Source: a virus. Taken from it: a DNA stretch of 55,810 nt. The DNA lies in IMG/VR virus record IMGVR_UViG_3300023184_005760, positions 1 through 55,810 of that record; one strand, written 5' to 3'. The notes beneath the pieces were generated by a model, which saw nothing but the letters and a program-made list of their open reading frames with translations, was not told the origin of the DNA and did not search any database. Shown here in pieces: positions 45,398 through 52,375 of this stretch. A program made the position numbers and the translations under genes. Each line of letters starts with the position of its first letter. The stretch's first letter is position 1.

Positions 45398-46204
45398 TTA
45401 TCGTACGGTGGTTTGACCAATCACTGCGCCAGGCTTGGCCAGTGCTTCGTCCCGTTTTTGCTTGTATTCAGCATTGTCCACATCAAGTAACTTGACCTCA
45501 CCTGATGTTGTAGGCACAGTTACAGGGGTTACTCGACTTTGTGGAGTTAACCTACGCTCAAGTGCTGAATCGGCATCTTGCTCACGCTTGGAATCACGTG
45601 CTTCGTTGGCATCCATGCTTTGCTCTGCGGCACGACCACGAATCTCGGCTTCACGTTGCATGCGAGACTGATCCCTACGTGTTTGCATTACATTGTTGAC
45701 GCCGGTGGGCAAACGCAATAACACATAGACCTTGTAGTACTGACCATCATGTGTGGCTCGACTATCAACTCGTTGTGCGCCACTCAATTCACCATTGGCG
45801 TTTTTGCGAGTGACTTGTTGATAGTCTTCGATTGTGACTGATCCACGATCGGCTCGGTAACTGTTGGTCTGCGTTGTGATGCGGCTGTACATCTGCTCAA
45901 CCAGTTTGCGCTCTGCGGCCATACGTGCTTTGTCGTAAGCCATCTGCTCGTCTGTACTTGTTGCAGTGCCTACAGCAAACGTCATGTCTGGTGTATCTGG
46001 GGGCAAGTTTACATACCAAGCAGGTGCCTGCGGAACCACACGAGCCTGTGCCTGGGGCAAGGCATAAGGATGTGGGGGTGGTGCAATTTCAACCACTCGA
46101 GCAGCCGGAGCCGGAGTAGGTGCCACTGTTTCGGCTCGTTGTGTGCTGGCGCATGCCACAAGACTCACAGCCACAGCCACGGTTGATAAACGCTTAATTA
46201 ACAT
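45398..46204 (-). CDS. Lipoprotein, LPP20-like (268 aa)
   Basis: The signal peptide ends with the lipobox VSLVACAS, predicting an N-terminal lipid-modified Cys20 and outer or inner membrane location. A Pro/Ala-rich spacer is followed by WYVNLPPDTPDMTFAVGTAT and YDKARMAAERKLVEQMYSRI, the LPP20-like domain of bacterial lipoproteins. YYKVYVLLRLP matches its last strand. The C-terminal 100 residues are charged and helical. GGAAAGG lies before the ATG. It is probably active on the host surface, for example in receptor blocking, but this is inference. Confidence 0.88.
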   Translation of the reverse strand: MLIKRLSTVAVAVSLVACASTQRAETVAPTPAPAARVVEIAPPPHPYALPQAQARVVPQAPAWYVNLPPDTPDMTFAVGTATSTDEQMAYDKARMAAERKLVEQMYSRITTQTNSYRADRGSVTIEDYQQVTRKNANGELSGAQRVDSRATHDGQYYKVYVLLRLPTGVNNVMQTRRDQSRMQREAEIRGRAAEQSMDANEARDSKREQDADSALERRLTPQSRVTPVTVPTTSGEVKLLDVDNAEYKQKRDEALAKPGAVIGQTTVR

Positions 46205-46238
46205 ACATACCTTTCCGGGTTAGTTTTACGATAGTTCA

Positions 46239-46267
46239 ATTATACAGGATTGATCATATTTTGTCAA
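46239..46267 (-). promoter_or_regulatory. Perfect sigma-70 promoter for the LPP20-like lipoprotein
   Basis: TTGACA (46262-46267), 17-bp spacer, TATAAT (46239-46244). It overlaps the 3' end of the upstream exported gene. Confidence 0.93.
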
Positions 46268-46814
46268 CCACTACCCACTGATCCGTTTCCAATCTGCAGA
46301 TAATGCCTTGACGTGTTTGCACATCAGTTTGGGCCCACTCGGTATCCAAAAACCAACGGCACCGAGTACCATTGTGCCAAAACTCTTTAGGGTAATCTGG
46401 GTGTGGCCTAAATTGGTGCAAGCGTCCTTGTGTGCCTACTGCTGTTTTTCTCAGGGTGTCCATATTGGGGCGATCAGTACAGACCATTGTACTTTCTCCA
46501 CGTACACCGACTGGAGCCACGTGTGTTCTTACACTGGCATCTGCTCGGCTCATGGCCACAGCACAGGCTTCTGCGTCAGGTGCGTTGCCCGGCCAATCAT
46601 ACACGCCCTGGGCCAAGTACCACTGAGCACCAATTCTGGCTTTGTAACTCACTTGACATCTGCGATAACCAATGTTGGGGCTGGGCACAATGTCCTTGCG
46701 AACATCACTGCGTTCTTCAATTCTAACTGTGGCTGAAGTAGTAGTGCGGTCAGTCATCACACATTCAGCCTGTGCCAGTATAGGAATCAGGGCCGCTAGT
46801 AGTAATCGTTTCAT
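46254..46814 (-). CDS. Exported protein of unknown function (186 aa)
   Basis: A short signal peptide, MKRLLLAALIPILAQA, precedes a Cys-containing mature protein: CVMTDRTTTSATVRIEERSD, then YRRCQVSYKARIGAQWYLAQ, TMVCTDRPNMD, NGTRCRWFLDTEW and GIICRLETDQWVVVDKI. About seven Cys suggest disulfides in the periplasm. The ATG overlaps the stop of the lipoprotein gene upstream (ATGA). I do not recognise the family. Confidence 0.82.
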   Translation of the reverse strand: MKRLLLAALIPILAQAECVMTDRTTTSATVRIEERSDVRKDIVPSPNIGYRRCQVSYKARIGAQWYLAQGVYDWPGNAPDAEACAVAMSRADASVRTHVAPVGVRGESTMVCTDRPNMDTLRKTAVGTQGRLHQFRPHPDYPKEFWHNGTRCRWFLDTEWAQTDVQTRQGIICRLETDQWVVVDKI

Positions 46815-47137
46815 TGGCAGTAACTCAATTGGTTAAGGTGAAAGTCAATATACTTGTTGGGGTTGTTGTATGCAATATCATGATCCGGTGTCCAACTGAA
46901 CGGACGGAACGTGCTTCGCATACTAGAGGCAAATTGTTCATCACGTGATTGTCTCATGCTTTGCAACATGGCCACCTGCTGATTTTTAATTCTGCAATCA
47001 ACCTGAAAGTGATTGAGATCTCGGGTGCTCATGGGCACACGATTGGGATTGATTTGATTGGCACAACCACTAAACAGGGCGACACACATAACGCACATGC
47101 CAAATACGATGGCGGAACGATGCACGGCTGGTTTCAT
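46811..47137 (-). CDS. Small lipoprotein (108 aa)
   Basis: The signal peptide ends CVMCVALFSGCANQ, with the lipobox FSGC, after a positively charged MKPAVHRSA start. The mature part (PNRVPMSTRDLNHFQVDCRI; PFSWTPDHDIAYNNPNKYID) has two more Cys and probably forms a small periplasmic domain. It overlaps the 81-residue lipoprotein gene by 68 bases, so a later start near MCVMC is possible. The function is unknown. Confidence 0.82.
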   Translation of the reverse strand: MKPAVHRSAIVFGMCVMCVALFSGCANQINPNRVPMSTRDLNHFQVDCRIKNQQVAMLQSMRQSRDEQFASSMRSTFRPFSWTPDHDIAYNNPNKYIDFHLNQLSYCQ

Positions 47138-47315
47138 AGTCTTCTTGCCTTTCTAAGGGGTGACGTGGGACACGGGCCTGGGTTTCTAACCAATTGATCA
47201 TAGCCACTTGATTGGCACAATCGTTGGGCATGGCTGTAACACTGGCGGGAGGATTGTAGTTTACAGTTGATGCACAACCAGTCACTAACAATAGAGGTAA
47301 CAGTCGACGAATCAT
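47070..47315 (-). CDS. Small lipoprotein (81 aa)
   Basis: The ATG at 47315 overlaps the stop of the cyclotransferase gene (ATGA). MIRRLLPLLLVTGCASTVNY has a lipobox VTGC and Cys15 as the lipidation site. The mature part has two Cys (NDCANQVAMINWLETQ; WHVRYVCRPV), like the neighbour at 46811 (WxxDxC..KNQQVAML). The two may be related lipoproteins acting as a pair. The function is unknown. Confidence 0.82.
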   Translation of the reverse strand: MIRRLLPLLLVTGCASTVNYNPPASVTAMPNDCANQVAMINWLETQARVPRHPLERQEDYETSRASFRHRIWHVRYVCRPV

Positions 47316-47731
47316 GCCCATAACTCCAGAGCGTTGTACAACTGATCAGTAGGTACACCATGTTGGGTGTAACCTTCTAGCACTAGATCAAAATAACCTT
47401 GTCCGGGCAAGCCATCTGGCTGACCTGGATTCATAAAGTAAACAATGGCATCTTTTATTTCGCCGTCATGTTCCACAGACATCTCAATACGATTGTAGTA
47501 GTGTGGAAAGCCTTCTAGTGCATCCAGTTTCTGTAAACATTCTTCAGTGATTGACCACAGAACTCCGTCCACATAACAGTCAGGCACCACTACCACATCA
47601 GCATGAATGGCAAATCGAAACGCACTGTCTAGCAGTCGTGCCGGGCCAAGACTTTGTGCTTGAGGACACCGATACGCCATCTCATGCAAGTTGGTGTTCA
47701 TGCCGTAGCCAAAGTAAAGTTTTGTGTTCAT
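47312..47731 (-). CDS. Gamma-glutamylcyclotransferase/AIG2-fold protein (139 aa)
   Basis: The start MNTKLYFGYGMNTNLHEM is the family's YFxYGxN motif. The catalytic-type Glu is in LDALEGFPHYYNR, followed by AIVYFM. These enzymes release 5-oxoproline from gamma-glutamyl peptides or amines. No signal peptide is present, so it is cytoplasmic, unlike the exported genes after it. Its TATAAT is 6 bases before the ATG with no Shine-Dalgarno; the message is predicted to be leaderless. It heads a four-gene unit. Confidence 0.9.
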   Translation of the reverse strand: MNTKLYFGYGMNTNLHEMAYRCPQAQSLGPARLLDSAFRFAIHADVVVVPDCYVDGVLWSITEECLQKLDALEGFPHYYNRIEMSVEHDGEIKDAIVYFMNPGQPDGLPGQGYFDLVLEGYTQHGVPTDQLYNALELWA

Positions 47732-47737
47732 AGCCGT

Positions 47738-47766
47738 ATTATAGCAAATGATGAATTATCGGTCAA
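47738..47766 (-). promoter_or_regulatory. Sigma-70 promoter for the cyclotransferase/lipoprotein unit, leaderless
   Basis: TTGACC (47761-47766), 17-bp spacer, TATAAT (47738-47743), 6 bases to the ATG. Confidence 0.9.
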
Positions 47767-47772
47767 GAGAAA

Positions 47773-47817
47773 GCCCCAAATTTTGGGGCCTTGCAAAAGG
47801 TAATACTTGAGTATTAC
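47773..47817 (-). terminator. Tandem terminator hairpins after the phasin-like gene
   Basis: GTAATAC-TCAA-GTATTAC (47800-47817) covers the stop codon and is followed by TTTT. A second stem, GCCCCAA with TTGGGGC (47773-47789), is followed by TTTCTCTT and then the next -35. Confidence 0.82.
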
Positions 47818-48089
47818 TTTTTACTTGTTGCTGGCTTGAGCGCCTTGAAAAAATCTTCGTATGCTTTGGCATAGTCAAATTTGGAGGCTTCTTGAACTAC
47901 TTTGACTGCTTCGCTGGTCAATGTGGTCACTGTGTCCAGGCCAACCTTGGCGGCTCGTTTGGTGTAGTCTGCTTGTGCGTCAATGAACTTGATCATTGAT
48001 TCTTTGGCTGTTTCGTTAGTAACGAAAGTGTTAACGATAGTTTTTTTACCGGTTTGAACGGTGTCGATGATTGCATCTGCTGTAAACAT
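47814..48089 (-). CDS. Helical, phasin-like protein (91 aa)
   Basis: The protein MFTADAIIDTVQTGKKTIVN, then FVTNETAKESMIKFIDAQAD, YTKRAAKVGLDTVTTLTSEA and ASKFDYAKAYEDFFKAL, is a long amphipathic helical chain, Ala/Lys/Thr-rich. The pattern is like phasins (granule-associated proteins) or apolipoprotein-like coats. Binding to a membrane, granule or other hydrophobic surface is possible. It is a single-gene unit with its own promoter, a leader hairpin and tandem terminators. The phasin call is weak. AGGAG precedes the ATG. Confidence 0.7.
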   Translation of the reverse strand: MFTADAIIDTVQTGKKTIVNTFVTNETAKESMIKFIDAQADYTKRAAKVGLDTVTTLTSEAVKVVQEASKFDYAKAYEDFFKALKPATSKK

Positions 48090-48116
48090 TGGGTTCTCCT
48101 ATAAAGCGAGTTTACT

Positions 48117-48144
48117 ATAGGACCCGGCCTATCCAGCGTCCTAT
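48117..48144 (-). promoter_or_regulatory. Leader hairpin of the phasin-like gene
   Basis: ATAGGAC (48138-48144 on the minus strand) pairs with GTCCTAT (48117-48123). It lies between the promoter and the Shine-Dalgarno in a 60-base leader. It may stabilise the mRNA or regulate translation. Confidence 0.45.
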
Positions 48145-48149
48145 GTAGT

Positions 48150-48179
48150 ATTATATATGATTTCTTGACCGCAAATCAA
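48150..48179 (-). promoter_or_regulatory. Sigma-70 promoter for the phasin-like gene
   Basis: TTGATT (48174-48179), 18-bp spacer, TATAAT (48150-48155). Confidence 0.7.
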
Positions 48180-48210
48180 GCAATTTTCCTAGTGAGCGAT
48201 CACTAATCAA

Positions 48211-48216
48211 TAAATA
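48211..48216 (+). promoter_or_regulatory. TAAATA box 4 bases before the 48221 radical SAM gene (leaderless)
   Basis: The plus strand reads TAAATA-TTAT-ATG, with no Shine-Dalgarno sequence. Confidence 0.5.
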
Positions 48217-48220
48217 TTAT

Positions 48221-49738
48221 ATGACCACATCATTTTGCCACAAAATTCTTGTGTTGGGCAACAATTCACTAATCACTAATCAAGAAGTCGATACTTTGGC
48301 ATCACAGGATCAAACTTGTAATTTTGGTCTGATCACTGATCCAGAATTCATACCCGATTTGCCGGGCTATTATCATACTACCTGTGTGGACCTATCAGTG
48401 GGTGAGATTGCCAGGATGGCACAATATTATGACAGCATAGTGTTGTCCTCCCAGACCGCCGATCAATGGTCCCATCCCACATTATTTTCTGCCACTGTAA
48501 AATTGTTAGAAGATCTGCAGGATCTAGGCCATAATGTTATCATGCAAAGTGCATCAACATCATCAAGAGTGATTTTTAAAAAAATTCTAGAAACCAACAA
48601 GAGTTTTTGCATTTATCCTTTTATGAATTTACAAATTCGCGATGGTGAGAACATGTTGTTGTGCTCAAGATCTCTCACGCCAGTGACCAAAATTCATAAT
48701 CTTGGGAACTGGCAAACCAATGCAGATTATCAACATATTAGAAAACAAATGCTTGCAGGTAACAAATTGCCTAACTTTTGTGGCTTTTGTTACAACATTG
48801 AAAACAAAGGCGGCAAGCCTGCAAGAATATTTGACACTTTAGAATGGGCCCAGCGATTGAATTTACAAAGCCTTGAAGATGCTGAAAAAATCACATCACC
48901 AATGTACTACGCAATCAGGCCCAGCAACAAATGCAATTTGATGTGTAGGTCCTGTGTGCCAAGAGATAGTCATCTGATAGATCAAGAATTCAAACGCATC
49001 AAGATTAAATTGGACAAAGGTTCTCAAGCCGCCGATGGCTATACAGGATTTGAAATTGTAAATTTTGACAATTTAAAACGCTTGTATGTGGCAGGGGGTG
49101 AACCCACTGTGATGCCCGAGTTGTATGATTTTTTACGCAAGTGCATAAGTCAACAACACACGGATTTTGAATTCATGATCAACACCAATGCAGTAAAACT
49201 CAGCGATACCCTGTTGGATTTGTTCAGTCATTTTTCAAATCTAGGATTCAGTACAAGTCTAGATGGTGTGGAACTGGTAAACGATTACATTAGATATCCA
49301 TCAAAATTTGAAAGTGTAATTGACAATATCAAAAAACTCCAAGCAAACGGGCACAAGGTATCATTTATTTCAGTTGTATCTATTTATAATGTGGCCAGTT
49401 TACACAGTCTATTGGAATTCCAAGACAAAGAATTCCCCGGCTCACCGGTACAATTGAATTTTGACAGTTTTTGTAATGATATTCAATCTGCCTTTAATCA
49501 TCCCAACTGTCAGTTGGTACTAGATTCACTGGAGCGATGCAAAAAAACCAAAGTGTATTTCAACTACAGCCGGGGTACCAAAAGTATCATTGACCAATTG
49601 CACCAACACTACAGCAATGCTCCGGCAGTTAACATGCATAAACTCAAAGAATTTTTTGACTTTAATAGAAAACTAGATCAGTCTAGAAATCAAAAACTAG
49701 CCGATTACATTCCAGAATTGGCAGTTTTTGAATGCTAA
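48221..49738 (+). CDS. Radical SAM protein with N-terminal extension and SPASM-like domain (505 aa)
   Basis: The first 120 residues form an extra Rossmann-like domain (HKILVLGNNSLITNQEVDTL; GLITDPEFIPDLPGY; NVIMQSASTSSRVIFKKIL). Residues 130-190 hold C130, C148, C187 and C190 in a SPASM-like arrangement (FCIYPFMNLQIRDGENMLLC). The radical SAM core starts at C238-x3-C242-x2-C245, with YVAGGEPTV (about 291) and FMINTNAV. The auxiliary domain again lies before the core. The substrate is unknown. It starts the plus-strand late block and is probably translated from a leaderless mRNA. Confidence 0.9.
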   Translation: MTTSFCHKILVLGNNSLITNQEVDTLASQDQTCNFGLITDPEFIPDLPGYYHTTCVDLSVGEIARMAQYYDSIVLSSQTADQWSHPTLFSATVKLLEDLQDLGHNVIMQSASTSSRVIFKKILETNKSFCIYPFMNLQIRDGENMLLCSRSLTPVTKIHNLGNWQTNADYQHIRKQMLAGNKLPNFCGFCYNIENKGGKPARIFDTLEWAQRLNLQSLEDAEKITSPMYYAIRPSNKCNLMCRSCVPRDSHLIDQEFKRIKIKLDKGSQAADGYTGFEIVNFDNLKRLYVAGGEPTVMPELYDFLRKCISQQHTDFEFMINTNAVKLSDTLLDLFSHFSNLGFSTSLDGVELVNDYIRYPSKFESVIDNIKKLQANGHKVSFISVVSIYNVASLHSLLEFQDKEFPGSPVQLNFDSFCNDIQSAFNHPNCQLVLDSLERCKKTKVYFNYSRGTKSIIDQLHQHYSNAPAVNMHKLKEFFDFNRKLDQSRNQKLADYIPELAVFEC

Positions 49739-49752
49739 ATCACACAGTGAGT

Positions 49753-49758
49753 TAAATA
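49753..49758 (+). promoter_or_regulatory. TAAATAC late-type promoter for the transporter gene
   Basis: GTTAAATACAAC lies 17 bases before the ATG at 49776, with AAAGGAG between. Confidence 0.5.
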
Positions 49759-49775
49759 CAACAAAGGAGACACAG

Positions 49776-50396
49776 ATGTTTGATATTTTTAAAGGCGTAG
49801 ATCGGGTCATGATGGCCAAATTGGTTGCATTACATATCTTCGTGATCGTAATCAGCAATGCTCTAGTTTCAATTCCGGTTGAGATCATGGGTGTGAAATT
49901 GACATGGGCCGCATTTACCTATCCCCTGGTAATTTTGGCAACAGATTTGACAGTACGATTGATTGGTAAAGGCATTGCTCGAGCAACCATTGCGGCAGCC
50001 TATCCACTTGCCATCATTGGCAGTATTGCTGTTGTGCTGTTAGAAGGCGCACCACAAAGTGTAGCATTACGAATTGGTTTTGGATCCGCCACAGCATACC
50101 TAATCGGTTGTTTGCTGGACGTTTATGTGTTCCAATATGTTCGCGAAAAGTTCACACAACAATGGTGGGCAGCTCCGGCACTCAGCATGGTTGTTGCTAA
50201 CTTCATCGACAGTTACGTATTCTTCAGTATTGCTTTCCAAGGTGGTGCAAACGAGTACATGGCCGCTAACTGGCCTGAGATTGCACTGAGCCAAAGTCTA
50301 TTGAAGATTTTAGTTGGCTTTGTTGTGTTCTTGCCAGCATATGGGCTATTACTAAACTTTATGAAGAAGCGTTTGGGCAACACCGATCAGGGTTAA
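49776..50396 (+). CDS. yhhQ: YhhQ/VUT-family queuosine-precursor transporter
   Basis: This 206-residue protein has five or six membrane helices and the family's central phrase, FTYPLVILATDLTVRLIGKG, with a later DSYVFFSIAF that fits NFxDSxxF. YhhQ imports queuine precursors such as preQ0/preQ1 in bacteria and is found in some phages that modify their DNA with deazaguanine. No queC/D/E/F or transglycosylase gene is in this window. The ATG at 49776 has GGAGAC 5-8 bases upstream; a longer frame from 49728 is rejected because it lacks a ribosome site. Confidence 0.88.
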   Translation: MFDIFKGVDRVMMAKLVALHIFVIVISNALVSIPVEIMGVKLTWAAFTYPLVILATDLTVRLIGKGIARATIAAAYPLAIIGSIAVVLLEGAPQSVALRIGFGSATAYLIGCLLDVYVFQYVREKFTQQWWAAPALSMVVANFIDSYVFFSIAFQGGANEYMAANWPEIALSQSLLKILVGFVVFLPAYGLLLNFMKKRLGNTDQG

Positions 50397-50399
50397 ATA
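50394..50399 (+). promoter_or_regulatory. TAAATACT late promoter for the H1-like gene
   Basis: GGTTAAATACTC overlaps the transporter stop and lies 17 bases before the ATG at 50417, with AGGAG. Confidence 0.5.
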
Positions 50400-50416
50400 C
50401 TCTATAGGAGATCGTT

Positions 50417-50671
50417 ATGTTAAACAAAATCAAGGAATTCTTTCTTGGCAAGCCCAAAGCAGATGCACCTGAGGCACCTTACAAAGTTGAGGCGCCCAGC
50501 ACCGATTGGCCATTTCCCAAAGCAAGTGAAATTGCTCCGGAACCTGCTCCAGTGGTAGCAACTGCTCCTGCTAAAAAGCCAAGAGCACCGGCCAAGCCCA
50601 AGGCGGCACCTGCAGTAAAACCAGCAGTGGCAGCCCGAAAGCCCCGAGCAAAGAAGACCCCAGCAAACTAA
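50417..50671 (+). CDS. Histone H1-like Ala/Lys/Pro-rich protein (84 aa)
   Basis: A short folded start (MLNKIKEFFLGKPKADAPEA) is followed by a disordered tail, KKPRAPAKPKAAPAVKPAVA, ARKPRAKKTPAN, with the composition of bacterial H1-like and phage DNA-binding tails. It probably binds DNA or RNA non-specifically. It is a late gene judged by its TAAATACT promoter, so it might help condense DNA in the head. A terminator follows directly. Confidence 0.78.
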   Translation: MLNKIKEFFLGKPKADAPEAPYKVEAPSTDWPFPKASEIAPEPAPVVATAPAKKPRAPAKPKAAPAVKPAVAARKPRAKKTPAN

Positions 50672-50673
50672 TC

Positions 50674-50696
50674 AAGCCCCGCAAGGGGCTTTTTTA
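50674..50696 (+). terminator. Terminator after the H1-like gene
   Basis: AAGCCCC (50674-50680) pairs with GGGGCTT (50685-50691) around GCAA, followed by TTTTT. The next late promoter starts 9 bases later. Confidence 0.9.
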
Positions 50697-50704
50697 ATGA
50701 GCAA

Positions 50705-50712
50705 TAAATACT
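50705..50712 (+). promoter_or_regulatory. TAAATACT late promoter for the DUF4337-like gene
   Basis: AATAAATACTAC lies 15 bases before the ATG at 50728, with AAAGGAG. Confidence 0.55.
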
Positions 50713-50727
50713 ACAAAGGAGATAGTC

Positions 50728-51273
50728 ATGGCAGAACAAAAACAACTATCACGTAGTGAACGTGAAGCCGTTATCAAAGACAAAGCAGGATGGGTAATCG
50801 TTGTATTTGCCGCATTCTTGGCCATTAACACATACATGGGCAACGGCAACTCGGGTCGAATCTTAAACGACACAATCGAAGCCAACAACACCTGGGCATT
50901 TTATCAAGCAAAATCGATCAAAGGCACCTTGGCTGAAATGGCCTTGGATGATGCCATGGCTCGCAAGGATGTGAACAAGGTACATTCACTCAGCAAGAAG
51001 ATTGCCAGGTACGAATCAGATCCTGCCACAGGCGAAGGCAAGAAAGAACTAATGGCCAAGGCACGTGCATTAGAAGCAGATCGTGCTGTGGCAAAACAAC
51101 GTAGCCCTTGGTATACGTTTGCTGGCAGTCTATTCCAGATTGCCATTGTGTTATTATCGGCTAGTATATTGGCAGTTAACAATCGCTTGTACACAGCCAG
51201 TTTGTATGTTGGTGGCATCGCAATGGTACTGATGAGTCAGGCTATCTGGCTTTGGATCCCCACACTATTTTAA
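50728..51273 (+). CDS. DUF4337-like membrane protein (181 aa)
   Basis: One membrane helix at about 20-38 (KAGWVIVVFAAFLAINTYMG), a helical periplasmic or cytoplasmic part containing NNTWAFYQAKSIKGTLAEMA, which is the family signature, and two more helices at about 130-178 (IAIVLLSASILAVNNRLYTA; MVLMSQAIWLWI). DUF4337 proteins occur in bacteria and phages and have no established function. Late expression and topology would allow a role in the membrane at lysis or in the virion. GGAG is 6 bases before the ATG. Confidence 0.82.
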   Translation: MAEQKQLSRSEREAVIKDKAGWVIVVFAAFLAINTYMGNGNSGRILNDTIEANNTWAFYQAKSIKGTLAEMALDDAMARKDVNKVHSLSKKIARYESDPATGEGKKELMAKARALEADRAVAKQRSPWYTFAGSLFQIAIVLLSASILAVNNRLYTASLYVGGIAMVLMSQAIWLWIPTLF

Positions 51274-51302
51274 ACCCAGTTTAATCTAGAGCAAGACTCC
51301 TG

Positions 51303-51310
51303 TAAATACT
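51303..51310 (+). promoter_or_regulatory. TAAATACT late promoter for the 51342/51596 gene pair
   Basis: TGTAAATACTTC lies 31 bases before the ATG at 51342. Confidence 0.5.
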
Positions 51311-51341
51311 TCAAGCCCTGACCACAAGGGCATGAGGTATA

Positions 51342-51596
51342 ATGAAAAAATATGGAGCCATCTACCGAACCGTAATCTTAGTATTATTGCTAATACTATG
51401 TGCTTCTGCGATGGTATCAAGTTCACCCATGTACGGTGGCGATCGACCCAGTGTAGCACGAGAACTACCTGCTCGAGAACGAGAAGTCAGACTCAATCAC
51501 GGCGTTGCTGAATGTGTTAGAACGGCTTGGATAGGCAATGTCAACAACAGAACATTAATCTGTGTTGAGTATCGCTTGAAGAAAGAGGTCAAGTAA
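51342..51596 (+). CDS. Small exported or membrane-anchored protein (84 aa)
   Basis: A hydrophobic N-terminal helix, YRTVILVLLLILCASAMVSS, is followed by a soluble 55-residue domain with PAREREVRLNHGVAECVRTA and NRTLICVEYRLKKEVK. The Cys in LILCAS is a poor lipobox. Two other Cys could form a disulfide outside the cytoplasm. GAGG precedes the ATG. It overlaps the next gene by TAATG, so the two may form a complex, for instance a spanin-like pair, but that is not shown. Confidence 0.7.
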   Translation: MKKYGAIYRTVILVLLLILCASAMVSSSPMYGGDRPSVARELPAREREVRLNHGVAECVRTAWIGNVNNRTLICVEYRLKKEVK

Positions 51597-52375
51597 TGGA
51601 TCCCATAACCCTCTTTGCTCTAGCCAATGGCGCTGTGGCCGCTGTTAAAAAAGGCTGTCAACTATACAAAGACATCAAGGGTGCTGCCGGTGACGTCAAG
51701 GCTGTGCTCAAGGATCTCGACGAGCAGTTTCACGGTGCATACGAAGCCAAAGGTAAAACTGCCACTGTTGAACAACGCAATCAATTTGTAAAAGAAAAAA
51801 ATCGCATCATTGAACTGAACAAACGTGATGGCGAGACTGTGGGCATCTACACTGAACTAGGTGAGCACCTTGGCACCTACTACGACAACTACTACAAGTG
51901 CATGGCCATCTTTGAAGAAGAAGAAAAGCACAGCCAACACGAAATCTATGCGGGTGATGCCAGCCTGGGCAAACGTGCCTTGCAACGTGTGCTCATGCGC
52001 AAACAACTGGAACAGATGGGCACCGAACTGCGTGAAATCATGGTGTATCAAAGCCCTCCCGAACTGGGTGCGCTACACACCGAAGTTGAAGAAATGATGA
52101 AGGTCATGGGCAAGCAACAAAAAATTCTTGTTGCTCAGCAGATGAAGGAAGATCACATTCGGGCTATCAGGAAACGCCGACGCCTAGATGCCATATGGGC
52201 CAATGCCATATGGGGAGTGATGGGTATTATTATTGCGGCATCAATTGGTCTGATGTTTGCTTGGGTGATACAGGATAGAATTCAAAAGTATCCTCAACTG
52301 GGTACAGGTATAATACCCAAGTCAGAAGCACAACGAAGAGCCGAAGCAGAGCCTAAAAAGTATACAGGCAGATAA
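51596..52375 (+). CDS. T4-like phage membrane protein with coiled coil (259 aa)
   Basis: The start MDPITLFALANGAVAAVKKG, then CQLYKDIKGAAGDVKAVLKD, is a phrase I recall from T4-like cyanophage and jumbo phage proteins. A long charged coiled coil (NQFVKEKNRIIELNKRD; QLEQMGTELREIM; KMEDHIRAIRKRRR-like) leads to one transmembrane helix at about 197-222, NAIWGVMGIIIAASIGLMFA, and a short basic tail. It is probably an inner-membrane protein with a large cytoplasmic part. A role in assembly at the membrane or in lysis is possible. Confidence 0.78.
   Translation: MDPITLFALANGAVAAVKKGCQLYKDIKGAAGDVKAVLKDLDEQFHGAYEAKGKTATVEQRNQFVKEKNRIIELNKRDGETVGIYTELGEHLGTYYDNYYKCMAIFEEEEKHSQHEIYAGDASLGKRALQRVLMRKQLEQMGTELREIMVYQSPPELGALHTEVEEMMKVMGKQQKILVAQQMKEDHIRAIRKRRRLDAIWANAIWGVMGIIIAASIGLMFAWVIQDRIQKYPQLGTGIIPKSEAQRRAEAEPKKYTGR

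Noticed and set aside
48160-48200. Plus-strand sigma-70 promoter (TTGACC at 48164) for the radical SAM gene
   Set aside because: No -10-like box lies at 16-18 bases; the TAAATA box is the better candidate.
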